Positions 7,504 through 14,986 of a stretch of 24,073 nucleotides of DNA are shown here, one piece after another. Positions within the stretch are counted from its first letter, which is position 1. Each line of letters opens with the position of its first letter. The DNA is taken from the IMG/VR virus record IMGVR_UViG_3300018719_000012, positions 1 to 24,073 of that record, one strand, 5' to 3'. Origin of the DNA: a virus. Position numbers and translations under genes: made by a program. The notes beneath the pieces were generated by a model. That model made no database searches, was not told the origin of the DNA, and worked only from the letters and a program-made list of their open reading frames with translations.

Positions 7504-7707
7504 ATGAATCTTATGAGTACACAGTCCAAAACCTTGAATACAAAGCAAAGAGCCATTATCCTGGAATTGGCAAAGGGGCATACGAAAAGGGAAATTGCCA
7601 GGAAGCTTCATGTGTCTTATTACATTGATGGATTGAGAAAAGAATTCCAGTGCCGCAACACCACGCAGCTGGTGGTCTACTGCATCGAGAACGGGCTCTT
7701 AAAATAA
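7504..7707 (+). CDS. Single-domain LuxR/GerE-type helix-turn-helix protein
   Basis: The 67-residue product is little more than one DNA-binding domain. The order LNTKQRAIILELAKGHTKREIARKL-VS (residues about 11-38, quoted with gaps), then a recognition helix near 40-48, then NTTQLVVYCIENGLL (52-66), follows the LuxR/GerE pattern. The recognition region looks one or two residues shorter than in canonical members. There is no receiver or ligand-binding domain. An in-frame ATG three codons later (7513) is an alternative start. Its place between early genes and the terminase operon makes a transcriptional switch to late genes a reasonable inference. The dyad immediately after its stop could be its own target. 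Confidence 0.75.
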   Translation: MNLMSTQSKTLNTKQRAIILELAKGHTKREIARKLHVSYYIDGLRKEFQCRNTTQLVVYCIENGLLK

Positions 7708-7724
7708 ATGGTTATTTAACCATT
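7707..7724. promoter_or_regulatory. Perfect dyad AATGGTTA-tt-TAACCATT
   Basis: Two 8-bp arms with a 2-bp centre begin on the last base of the LuxR-type stop codon. There is no T-run, and the loop is too tight for a good RNA hairpin unless it opens to four bases, so an operator fits better than a terminator. It lies about 75 bp upstream of the packaging operon. Confidence 0.45.
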
Positions 7725-7797
7725 GTACAGCTTAGCACCTCATCGTAAATTTACATTTTGCAACCATTCTCACATAAATAGTGAGCTGGTCACCTAA

Positions 7798-8289
7798 ATG
7801 AATACCCATGTAATTCCAAAGGCCTCGGCCGCATCCTGTTCCAGACGTGACTTTTACCTAATAGGGAAAGTCCTTCAACGTGAAAACCCTGAGATCTTTC
7901 AGCGGTTACGTGCTGCCTACATTGATGTGAAAGCCATCCCGCCTTTGGAATCAGATCATGAACAAATTCCACTCTTCTTTTCCCGCTTCTGTTTTTTCCT
8001 TGGTTTAGTGAAAGAGGATTATACCGGTCCACTCAGTAAGTCTTCGAAAGTGGACGTACGCCGGCATTTTATCGCTACTATGCTGCACCTGTACTGTCCG
8101 CATGTTTATTACCAGCCGGTGAAGGATATCGAGTTGCCAAAGAATGGATTTGTCAAAGCCTTAGCACAAACCTTACAGCAGAATGCTTCTAATATCAGCC
8201 TGATGATCCGGGAAGTGATCCTCTGGGAAAAAGAGTATGAAGACTTTCGCGATAAAGTGGAAGAAGCTGTTGAAAAGCTAAAAGCATGA
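7798..8289 (+). CDS. Hypothetical protein upstream of terminase (163 aa)
   Basis: This 163-residue protein begins the packaging operon. Its stop overlaps the terminase small subunit start (ATGA), so the two are coupled. The sequence has a helical core with FFSRFCFFLGLV (about 60-71) and a charged C-terminal helix (about 140-162). No membrane anchor or catalytic motif is evident. Similar unknown proteins often precede terminase genes in Bacteroidota phages, as far as I recall. A role in packaging or its regulation is inferred only from position. Confidence 0.75.
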   Translation: MNTHVIPKASAASCSRRDFYLIGKVLQRENPEIFQRLRAAYIDVKAIPPLESDHEQIPLFFSRFCFFLGLVKEDYTGPLSKSSKVDVRRHFIATMLHLYCPHVYYQPVKDIELPKNGFVKALAQTLQQNASNISLMIREVILWEKEYEDFRDKVEEAVEKLKA

Positions 8290-9026
8290 GTGACCAGGAT
8301 AACGATATCACGCTTACTGTCAAGCAGCAGCGGTTTATTGATGAATACCTGGTAGACTTCAGTAAAACAAAAGCAGCCATTCGTGCCGGCTATTCTAAAA
8401 AGACTGCTTATTCAATAGGCAATGAGCTGGCAAAGAAGCCAGAGATAAAAGCGGAGATCGATCGGCGCCTGGAAGAACTTTCCCTGTCAGCAAAAGAAAC
8501 AACAAAGCTTATTTCCGATATCGCTAAAAGTTCACTGAATGAATACTTCACAGTGACTGAGGTGTACAGGCGTCCGGAAGTGAAGAAGCCGTTGCGCGAC
8601 GTGATACTTGATATGCATGAACAGATTGAAGATGCTGATAAATTTATTTCACGTACCAGTAATGTCAGTGCTGAAGAACTTGAATACCATAATGCAACAC
8701 AGGAAAGCAGAAGAAGAGAGATCCTGAAGCTGGAGATAGAACTGGAACGTAATCCAAAGGCTTATCGTTTGGTCAGCGGAGATCCGGAACTGGTGAAAGT
8801 AGCAGAGCTGGACCTGCCTCGCTTGGTAAGTGACAAAAGTGCCGGCAGGATCAAGTCCATCAAGCCGACTGAACATGGTATCAATGTGGAACTGTATGCA
8901 GCTGATGGTGCTTTGCGTGACCTGGCTCGTATCCATGGCCTTTTCAATGATAAAATAGAAGTTGACATAAAAGGTCAACTGATGAACCTCTATAAAAATG
9001 TGATGTCTGATGATCCTGACGCCTGA
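8286..9026 (+). CDS. terS: Terminase small subunit
   Basis: This 246-residue protein recognises the packaging site on phage DNA and hands it to the large subunit. The N-terminal domain (residues about 6-60) has the Terminase_2-type helix-turn-helix pattern: LTVKQQRFIDEYL, KTKAAIRAGYS, KKTAYSIGNELAKKPEI. Later parts are helical and charged, consistent with the oligomerisation region. It is longer than many small subunits, with an extended middle (about 95-165) rich in Glu and Arg. The start overlaps the upstream stop (ATGA) and the end overlaps the large-subunit start by 17 bp, the usual terS-terL arrangement. Confidence 0.9.
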   Translation: MSDQDNDITLTVKQQRFIDEYLVDFSKTKAAIRAGYSKKTAYSIGNELAKKPEIKAEIDRRLEELSLSAKETTKLISDIAKSSLNEYFTVTEVYRRPEVKKPLRDVILDMHEQIEDADKFISRTSNVSAEELEYHNATQESRRREILKLEIELERNPKAYRLVSGDPELVKVAELDLPRLVSDKSAGRIKSIKPTEHGINVELYAADGALRDLARIHGLFNDKIEVDIKGQLMNLYKNVMSDDPDA

Positions 9027-10584
9027 CTTCCAGGAAAAGCTTAAATCCAAGATGCATCAGTGGCGAGGGGACTGGAATAAAGGTGCCTTTGAGCTCTTTG
9101 GTGCAAAGCTGGATAAAGAACAGGCAGCCATCCTTGAATCCGCACAGATCAACCGCATGACCTCTGTGGCAAGTGGTACAGCAAGAGGTAAAGACTATGT
9201 CAGTGCAGTAGCTGCTATGTGTTTTATGTACTTCACACCGCGATGGAAGGATGGTGAGCTGGTGAAGAATACCAAAGTGGCCATGACAGCACCAACAGAC
9301 CGGCAGGTAAAGAATATTATGATTCCGGAAGTATCACGACTGCACCATAAGATGATTTCCAATGGGTATGGATGGCTAGCCGGCAGACTAACTGCTTATG
9401 ATATCCGTACTGAAAATGAGGAATGGTTCCTTACAGGGTTCAAAGCAGATGAACATAATCATGAAGCATGGTCCGGATTTCACGCGGTGAATACGATGTT
9501 TATTGTAACGGAAGCTTCCGGTATTTCTGAATCCGTATTCAATGCCATTGAAGGTAACCTGCAGGGTAATTCGCGGATCCTCATTGTGTTTAACCCAAAC
9601 ATACCTACCGGCTATGCTGCCGGATCTCAAAAATCAAAGCGCTGGCATCACTTCCGGCTGGATTCACTCAATGCACCAAACGTTACAGAGAGAAAGATGA
9701 TCATTCCTGGTCAGGTGGACTATGAATGGGTAAAAGACAAAGTGGATACCTGGTGCCAGGTGATCCCACCATCTGATTTTCTGGAAACAGAAGGTGATTT
9801 TGTCTGGGAAGGTTTGCATTACAGGCCAAACGATCTCTTCCGGGTGAAGGTTCGCGGCATGTTTCCTAAAGTAGCAGAAGATATACTGGTGCCACTACAT
9901 TGGATCGAGGCAGCACAGGAAAGATGGAAAGCTTTTGAAGGTGAAATTGATAAGCCATTGCGTCTTGGAGTCGATGTGGCCGGTATGGGTCGTGACTCAT
10001 CTGCTTTTTGTCCACGCTACGGCAATTACGTGAAGCCTTTCCGTATGATCCAGTCAGGTGGTGTGGCTAATCACATGGAAATAGTCGGCATTGTCAAGAG
10101 TGAGATTGAGAGTAATACCAACATCTTCCAGGGCTATTATCCACAGGCTTTTTTGGATACAGTAGGTGAGGGAGCCGGTGTTTACAGCCGGCTGCAGGAA
10201 CTGAATGTCCCAAACGTGTATTCAGTGAAAGGTGGCGAATCCGCTAAACGCAATGATCGGCCGTATAAAGACGTCACTGGCCAGTACGAATTCAAAAATA
10301 TGCGTGCTTACCTGTACTGGGCTATTCGTGATTGGTTGAACCCGGCAAACGGATCACAGGCAATGTTGCCTCCGGATGATGAACTGGCAGAAGAGTTAAC
10401 AGAAACGAAGTGGAACATGAGAAGTGATGGATCCATTGAATTGGAAAGCAAAGACGAGATCAAAAAGCGGTTACGCCGTTCACCTGATAAGGGTGATAGC
10501 CTGGCTAATACCTTTTACCCTGTTTCGGATGTAGATCCCAGACCTAAAACAGCAACAGAGGAAACCACTACTTATTTCCACTAA
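9010..10584 (+). CDS. terL: Terminase large subunit
   Basis: This 524-residue motor packages DNA into the prohead and cuts the concatemer. The ATPase half shows a Walker A-like SGTARGKD (55-62), Walker B MFIVTEAS (163-170, with E168) and coupling segment IVFNPN (192-197). The RNase H-like nuclease half shows three acidic clusters in order: GVDVAGMGRDSS (D322, D329), FLDTVGEGAG (D383) and SPDKGDSLANTF (D493, D496). All key residues are present and the length is normal. The ATG at 9010 is inside the last codons of the small-subunit gene, so translation is coupled. The A-rich loop variant (SGTARGKD) is common in this terminase group. Confidence 0.93.
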   Translation: MILTPDFQEKLKSKMHQWRGDWNKGAFELFGAKLDKEQAAILESAQINRMTSVASGTARGKDYVSAVAAMCFMYFTPRWKDGELVKNTKVAMTAPTDRQVKNIMIPEVSRLHHKMISNGYGWLAGRLTAYDIRTENEEWFLTGFKADEHNHEAWSGFHAVNTMFIVTEASGISESVFNAIEGNLQGNSRILIVFNPNIPTGYAAGSQKSKRWHHFRLDSLNAPNVTERKMIIPGQVDYEWVKDKVDTWCQVIPPSDFLETEGDFVWEGLHYRPNDLFRVKVRGMFPKVAEDILVPLHWIEAAQERWKAFEGEIDKPLRLGVDVAGMGRDSSAFCPRYGNYVKPFRMIQSGGVANHMEIVGIVKSEIESNTNIFQGYYPQAFLDTVGEGAGVYSRLQELNVPNVYSVKGGESAKRNDRPYKDVTGQYEFKNMRAYLYWAIRDWLNPANGSQAMLPPDDELAEELTETKWNMRSDGSIELESKDEIKKRLRRSPDKGDSLANTFYPVSDVDPRPKTATEETTTYFH

Positions 10585-10654
10585 TCCTATAATCAAAGGC
10601 GGTCTTATGAAATTCAATTTATGAGCCGTTTATATAAATTCTATTTTTTCGGCC

Positions 10655-12088
10655 ATGGAGCTTATCGACATAACATCAGGCCTTAGTGATTTTGGCAAAT
10701 TGCATGATGCCATCAAGAAAACGAAGGGCATTTTTCAATATGAAAAGATCAAAAAGCAGTATGATCCTAAGCTTCATGATGTCATCACAGATAAGCTGAG
10801 ACGTCCGGATAAAAAAGTGCCAGGTAAGGAAGGAACGAAGATCGTTCCTGCCACCAGGCTGGCTATTCCACTTCAAAAACTGATCGTTGGTCGTGCAGCT
10901 GCATTCCTGTGCGGCAATCCTGTTGAACTGATTGCAAACGCAGAAGATGATTCTATTGAGGCTGATCTCTTGGAGGTATTGAAAAAGACCTGGGACGACA
11001 ATAAGCTGGATTATGAGAGTAAGAAGATCGCAAAGCTGATGATGTCTGAAACTGAGGTAGCGGAGTTGTGGTATGCAGAAGAAGCAGATGAGAATTACTG
11101 GAAAAATACACCTAACGATAAAGCATCAGTAAAGACCAGGCTTCGCATGAAGATCCTGGCTAACAAGTACGGTGATAGTCTTTTCCCTGTGTATAATGAA
11201 ATGGGGGACATGATCGCTTTTGGCCGTGGGTACTCATTATCTACCGTTGCCGGTAAGGAAGAACGGTTTGACCTGTATACAGATGAAAAGATCTACTGTG
11301 GTGTGAAGAAAGCAGGTGTATGGGTATATACAGAGAAAAATAACCCGCTGGTCAATGAATTCAACAAGAAAGGGAAAATACCCATCATCTACTATAGCCA
11401 GGAGTCACCGGAATGGAGTGATGTGCAGGAAATGATTGACCGATTGGAGTTCCTGATATCTAAGCATTCTGATACCAATGATTATTTCGGATCACCAACG
11501 CTGTTATTGGAAACAGAAGATGAAAAGAACATATCCTGGTCAGAGAAAGGAGAGGACGGGAAAGCTGCAGTATTGAAAGGAGGTGCTAAAGCGTCATACC
11601 TAACTTGGGAAAATGCTCCAGAGTCTGTTAAGCTCGAATATAACAACCTGCGGTCCCTGATCATGGACATGACAGATACACCAGATCTATCGTTTGAACA
11701 GGTGAAAGGTCTTGGATCTTATTCAGGCATTGCACTGAAGATGCTGTTTTTAGGAGCCCATATGAAGGCTTCTGATAAAGAAGAGATTTTCGGTAAGGGT
11801 ATCCAGCGCCGGATCAATTTTTTGAAAGCAGCACTGGCTGTTGTGAATACTGATTTTGAAGCTGCATTGCAGTTTTCCATTAAGCCTCGTTTCAAATTCT
11901 TCCTGCCTAAAAATGAAGTGGAAGAGATCAACACATTGTTGAGCGCTGTCAGTGGAGAAAAGCCGATCATGAGTCAGAAAACAGCTATTGAGCTGAATCC
12001 ATTGGTCGAAGACACACTGGCGGAAGAAGACAGAATTAAGGAAGAGAGGGAAAGCAGCGATGCATTGGATAATGTAATGAGGCAGTGA
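10655..12088 (+). CDS. Portal protein (SPP1 gp6-like)
   Basis: This 477-residue protein is expected to form the dodecameric ring through which DNA enters the head. Recognisable stretches are the IPLQKLIVGRAAAFLCGNP segment (about 70-90), the PEWSDVQEMIDRLEFLISKHSD region (about 252-273) and a C-terminal helical domain starting at DTPDLSFEQVKGLGS (about 338). These match the SPP1-like (phage_prot_Gp6) portal family, and the length is normal. It follows terL after a 70-bp gap with a five-codon mini-ORF (10607-10624) and is overlapped at its stop by the 57-residue gene (TGATG). Confidence 0.88.
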   Translation: MELIDITSGLSDFGKLHDAIKKTKGIFQYEKIKKQYDPKLHDVITDKLRRPDKKVPGKEGTKIVPATRLAIPLQKLIVGRAAAFLCGNPVELIANAEDDSIEADLLEVLKKTWDDNKLDYESKKIAKLMMSETEVAELWYAEEADENYWKNTPNDKASVKTRLRMKILANKYGDSLFPVYNEMGDMIAFGRGYSLSTVAGKEERFDLYTDEKIYCGVKKAGVWVYTEKNNPLVNEFNKKGKIPIIYYSQESPEWSDVQEMIDRLEFLISKHSDTNDYFGSPTLLLETEDEKNISWSEKGEDGKAAVLKGGAKASYLTWENAPESVKLEYNNLRSLIMDMTDTPDLSFEQVKGLGSYSGIALKMLFLGAHMKASDKEEIFGKGIQRRINFLKAALAVVNTDFEAALQFSIKPRFKFFLPKNEVEEINTLLSAVSGEKPIMSQKTAIELNPLVEDTLAEEDRIKEERESSDALDNVMRQ

Positions 12089-12261
12089 TGAAGCCAAAGC
12101 TATTGAGATGTGATAAAAAGCAGTTTACTAAAAAAGATGCGCAGACGATTCTGAATTTCAATCAGCGCAACAGGAAAAGAGGAAGGAATGAAGTGCGTTT
12201 TTATCACTGTCCGATTTGTAATGCGTACCACTTGACATCAAAAAGGAAATTTTCTCACTAA
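12088..12261 (+). CDS. Small zinc-ribbon-like protein (57 aa)
   Basis: This small gene starts on the last base of the portal stop (TGATG) and encodes 57 residues. Near the C-terminus is YHCPICNAYHLTS, with C41, C44 and H48, and a further cysteine at C8, enough ligands to bind one zinc ion. The middle (residues 26-34) is strongly basic (RNRKRGR), suggesting nucleic-acid contact. Phage and bacterial small proteins with a similar C-x2-C-x3-HLTS ending are known to me but not their function. The coupling to the portal gene and good codon structure make it a real gene despite its size. Confidence 0.72.
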   Translation: MKPKLLRCDKKQFTKKDAQTILNFNQRNRKRGRNEVRFYHCPICNAYHLTSKRKFSH

Positions 12262-12273
12262 AAATCAAACAAT

Positions 12274-12588
12274 ATGGCTAAACATCAAGAAAAAGCGGCT
12301 GATAAGCCTAAAGCATCTGAAAAGACAGCTACTTCAACGGAAACAAAAGCAGTTGAGGTCAATAGCGCTGAAAATGTAACCGCACCAAAGGATGAAGCTT
12401 TGGCAAATGAAGAAAAAGCAGCTCAGGCAGCTGGTAAGAAAGATCCTAATTCTCCGGAAAACACGTTTGCAAAATCCATGAGCGTAAAAGAGGCTGAGGA
12501 AATTGTAAGAAAGTATTCCGGTATCAACGGCAGTGAAATACCAAATGAATTGGTACAAGCCCGTGCGGTGCTGAAGAAATCAAAGTAA
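12274..12588 (+). CDS. Ala/Lys/Glu-rich hypothetical structural-region protein
   Basis: The 104-residue product is low-complexity for its first 65 residues (Ala, Lys, Glu, Thr), which are probably disordered. The C-terminal 40 residues look folded (SVKEAEEIVRKYSGINGSE, residues about 70-88). It lies in the head gene cluster after the portal and directly before a strong terminator, so it is the last gene of that transcript. Similar low-complexity proteins occur in virion gene clusters as minor or scaffold-associated components, but no assignment is possible here. Confidence 0.7.
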   Translation: MAKHQEKAADKPKASEKTATSTETKAVEVNSAENVTAPKDEALANEEKAAQAAGKKDPNSPENTFAKSMSVKEAEEIVRKYSGINGSEIPNELVQARAVLKKSK

Positions 12589-12606
12589 GACAACATTTAT
12601 TATTTG

Positions 12607-12634
12607 AAGGCCTGCAGATAAGTAGGCCTTTTTT
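12607..12634 (+). terminator. Rho-independent terminator after the portal transcript
   Basis: AAGGCCTGC (12607-12615) pairs with GTAGGCCTT (12622-12630) with one G-U pair and a 6-nt loop, followed by TTTT. It lies 18 bp after the stop of the Ala/Lys-rich gene and 12 bp before the next start, so the downstream genes need readthrough or their own promoter. Confidence 0.85.
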
Positions 12635-12645
12635 CTCCATTCACA

Positions 12646-12846
12646 ATGGTCATTGATAACAAATTCGATTTAGAGCAAGAGGTTTATTTAAAAACAGATA
12701 GCGATCAATTGAAACGGATTGTAACTGCTATATCTGTGCATCCAAATAAACAGATCATTTATTCTCTTACCTGTTGTACAGATTGTTCTGATCATTATGA
12801 TTTCGAGATCAGTGATGAAGAAAACACATTAACCAAAGTAAAATAA
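12646..12846 (+). CDS. Hypothetical protein (66 aa)
   Basis: This 66-residue acidic protein has a strand-rich pattern (EVYLKT, RIVTAISVHP, IIYSLTCC, HYDFEISDEE). Small proteins with the same YLKTDSDQLKRIVTAI / HYDFEIS outline are frequent in Bacteroidota phages, as I recall, without known function. The CCTDC cluster (residues 43-47) could bind metal or be fortuitous. It starts 12 bp after the terminator T-run. Confidence 0.72.
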   Translation: MVIDNKFDLEQEVYLKTDSDQLKRIVTAISVHPNKQIIYSLTCCTDCSDHYDFEISDEENTLTKVK

Positions 12847-12851
12847 GTGAA

Positions 12852-13112
12852 ATGATCCCTGTAGATTTTCCTAATAGAAATTTTGTATACACTAAGCCGG
12901 CTAATATGACCGATGAGCAGTGTAGTGATCTACCTGTATTCAAAGGAGAAAGTTCTGATGGATTCCCTGTTATTATTTCATGTTGGAGATTTTCGAAAGA
13001 AGATATGGAAGAGATACAAAGAACTGGATGTATTTACCTCTCCATAACTGGACATGGTATGCCGCCTGTTTCATTATTTACTGAAAGTCCATTCGTTGAG
13101 CAAGAAGGATAA
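12852..13112 (+). CDS. Hypothetical protein (86 aa)
   Basis: The 86-residue product has a CWRFSKEDMEEIQRTGCIYLSITGHGMPP core (residues about 44-72, given here as its outline W45, G57, G67, PP 70-71), a pattern I associate with small phage proteins of unknown role. There is no signal or membrane segment. The stop overlaps the MuF-type gene start by one base (TAATG), so it may be translationally coupled to that head protein. Confidence 0.72.
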   Translation: MIPVDFPNRNFVYTKPANMTDEQCSDLPVFKGESSDGFPVIISCWRFSKEDMEEIQRTGCIYLSITGHGMPPVSLFTESPFVEQEG

Positions 13113-14818
13113 TGCCGAATGACATCCATAAAGAGTTTGAGGCTCAGCATCTGCATAACCAGAGACGGATGGAGCGCAGGATACGTAAGGCGTATGAGGA
13201 TGCTATTCAGGAGGTTGCACTTTCAATCAACCAGGTGAATTATAACGGTGGTGTTTTCCAGCTGAAGGATTATCCGGCTTTACAAAGCAGGATCAATAAG
13301 CAGATTGAAAGGATCCATGCTTCTGTATATGGCGCTGTTGTGAATAGTATCAAAGAAAGCTGGGATCTTTCCAATGAGAAGAATGACCTGCTGGTTGATA
13401 AACGCCTGGCAGGAAAGAAGCTTTCAAGAAAAGCAAAGCAGATCCTCTATGATCCTAACATTAATGCCAGGGATCAGTTCATATCCAGAACAGAAAAAGG
13501 CCTCAATTTATCCGATCGTGTCTGGATCGGGCTTCAGGGATATCGCACTGAGATGGAGCAGGCGCTTGGTATCGGTGTGAGTGAGGGTAAAAGCGCTTTG
13601 GAAATGGCCGGTGATCTTAAGAAATATCTCAGGGAACCAAATAAACTATTTCGAAGGGTACGTGAGATCAAAGGTGATCCGGACAGCACATTGAAATTAT
13701 CCAAAGCAGCAAAGGACTATCATCCAGGTCAGGGTGTGTATCGGTCATCTTTCATGAACAGTAAAAGACTGGCTGTTACGGAAAACAACATGGCTTATCG
13801 TAATGCTGATCAGGAACGCTGGCAGAAACTTCCATTTGTTACCGGCTTTGAGGTCAAGCTTTCCAATAATCACCCGCAATATGATATCTGTGACAAGCTG
13901 AAAGGTACTTATCCTAAAGACTTTGTATGGAATGGCTGGCATCCCTTCTGCCGGTGCTACAAGATACCAAAGCAGGTCAGTGATGCGGAGTACGAAAAGC
14001 TGGAAGATGCAATGCTCGCAGGTGAAGACCTTCCGGAAGTGGAACAGGTAACAGATCCACCAAAAGCGTTTGATCAGTTTGTCCAGGATAACCGTGAACG
14101 TATGGAAAAGTGGAGTAATAGGCCATACTGGATGCGGGATAATCCGGATTATATTTCAAAAGCAAAAGCATCTATTGAAGGACCATCTGCAACTAAATCA
14201 TTTGATTTCAAGCCGGCTAAATCATTAAAAGAAGCAGAAGATTTTGCAATAGCTAATGGTCTTGCAAAGAAGGTGAGCTATAAAGGATTGAAAGATGTAG
14301 CTATAGCGAATGAGACCAATAAGGTACTTTTAGAATTGAAATCTCAAGGTATCGCATATGATAATGTAACATCGCTGCGAAAAGTGTTTAATAGTAATGG
14401 CCGGGAAAAATTCATGCTACAAAACAGTACACAATTAGAGTTTGATAAAAAAGGAAATGTAATACGTGAAGAAAATACATTGATTTTAAATAAAGCATTT
14501 TTTGATAAGCACCCAACATTAGACGAGGTAAATAAAGTAGCCAAAGGGTTACGTGACCGTCAGTGGGGAACTTCTGAAAGTTATAAGGATATGGTTTGGC
14601 ATGAAGCCGGGCATAGATTGACAGCTAAAAATATTTATATTAATAGAACTGTTGCTAATAAAGAGAGTTTAGTGGACGACATTTCACGGTTAGGCAGATA
14701 TTCTAAAAAGAATCTAGATGAAAATTTGTCTGAGATTTTTGCTTTTTATAAGAAAACAGGCGATGCCCCGAAGGAATGGAAAGAGTTGTTTAATAAATAT
14801 TCAATAATCAAAATATGA
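13112..14818 (+). CDS. MuF-type head protein with C-terminal HEXXH metallopeptidase-like domain
   Basis: This 568-residue protein looks like a two-part minor head protein. Residues about 1-290 are a Mu gpF/SPP1 gp7-like head morphogenesis domain, recognised by the conserved NHPQYDICDKLKG and WHPFCRCYKIP segments (253-285, Cys/His pattern C260, H277, C280, C282). After a linker, residues about 365-568 form a separate domain with MVWHEAGHRLT (494-504): H497-E498-x-x-H501 is a zincin catalytic motif, and NLSEIFAFY (538-546) supplies a likely third ligand E541. The C-terminal half is visibly more A+T-rich than the N-terminal half, as expected of a swapped module. MuF proteins with variable C-terminal toxin domains are known in temperate phages. 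That this tail is an effector is inferred. Confidence 0.85.
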   Translation: MPNDIHKEFEAQHLHNQRRMERRIRKAYEDAIQEVALSINQVNYNGGVFQLKDYPALQSRINKQIERIHASVYGAVVNSIKESWDLSNEKNDLLVDKRLAGKKLSRKAKQILYDPNINARDQFISRTEKGLNLSDRVWIGLQGYRTEMEQALGIGVSEGKSALEMAGDLKKYLREPNKLFRRVREIKGDPDSTLKLSKAAKDYHPGQGVYRSSFMNSKRLAVTENNMAYRNADQERWQKLPFVTGFEVKLSNNHPQYDICDKLKGTYPKDFVWNGWHPFCRCYKIPKQVSDAEYEKLEDAMLAGEDLPEVEQVTDPPKAFDQFVQDNRERMEKWSNRPYWMRDNPDYISKAKASIEGPSATKSFDFKPAKSLKEAEDFAIANGLAKKVSYKGLKDVAIANETNKVLLELKSQGIAYDNVTSLRKVFNSNGREKFMLQNSTQLEFDKKGNVIREENTLILNKAFFDKHPTLDEVNKVAKGLRDRQWGTSESYKDMVWHEAGHRLTAKNIYINRTVANKESLVDDISRLGRYSKKNLDENLSEIFAFYKKTGDAPKEWKELFNKYSIIKI

Positions 14819-14985
14819 TAGAAGTCCCTATCTGCTTCACCTGCATTCATTTTATCGATGACGGAAAATTTACCTGTAAAGCTTTCCCCAAAGGAATCAT
14901 TGAAGATATTTTATATGGAAACAGTGATCATGAAAACCCAACCCCTGAACAAGAAAACAACATTGTATTTGAAGAAGCTGACTAA
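14815..14985 (+). CDS. Small Cys protein coupled to the MuF gene (56 aa)
   Basis: This short gene overlaps the MuF stop (ATGA) and encodes 56 residues. The N-terminus has C7-x-x-C10-x-H12 and C21, with a C-KAFPKGI segment (21-27) followed by an acidic C-terminus. I recall a widespread family with the outline CxxCxH...C.AFP.GI...G...H, often near phage head genes, but no function. Coupling to a possible toxin-tailed protein makes it a candidate partner or immunity protein. Against that, the family seems too conserved and widespread to be specific to one toxin domain. Confidence 0.68.
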   Translation: MIEVPICFTCIHFIDDGKFTCKAFPKGIIEDILYGNSDHENPTPEQENNIVFEEAD

Positions 14986-14986
14986 A

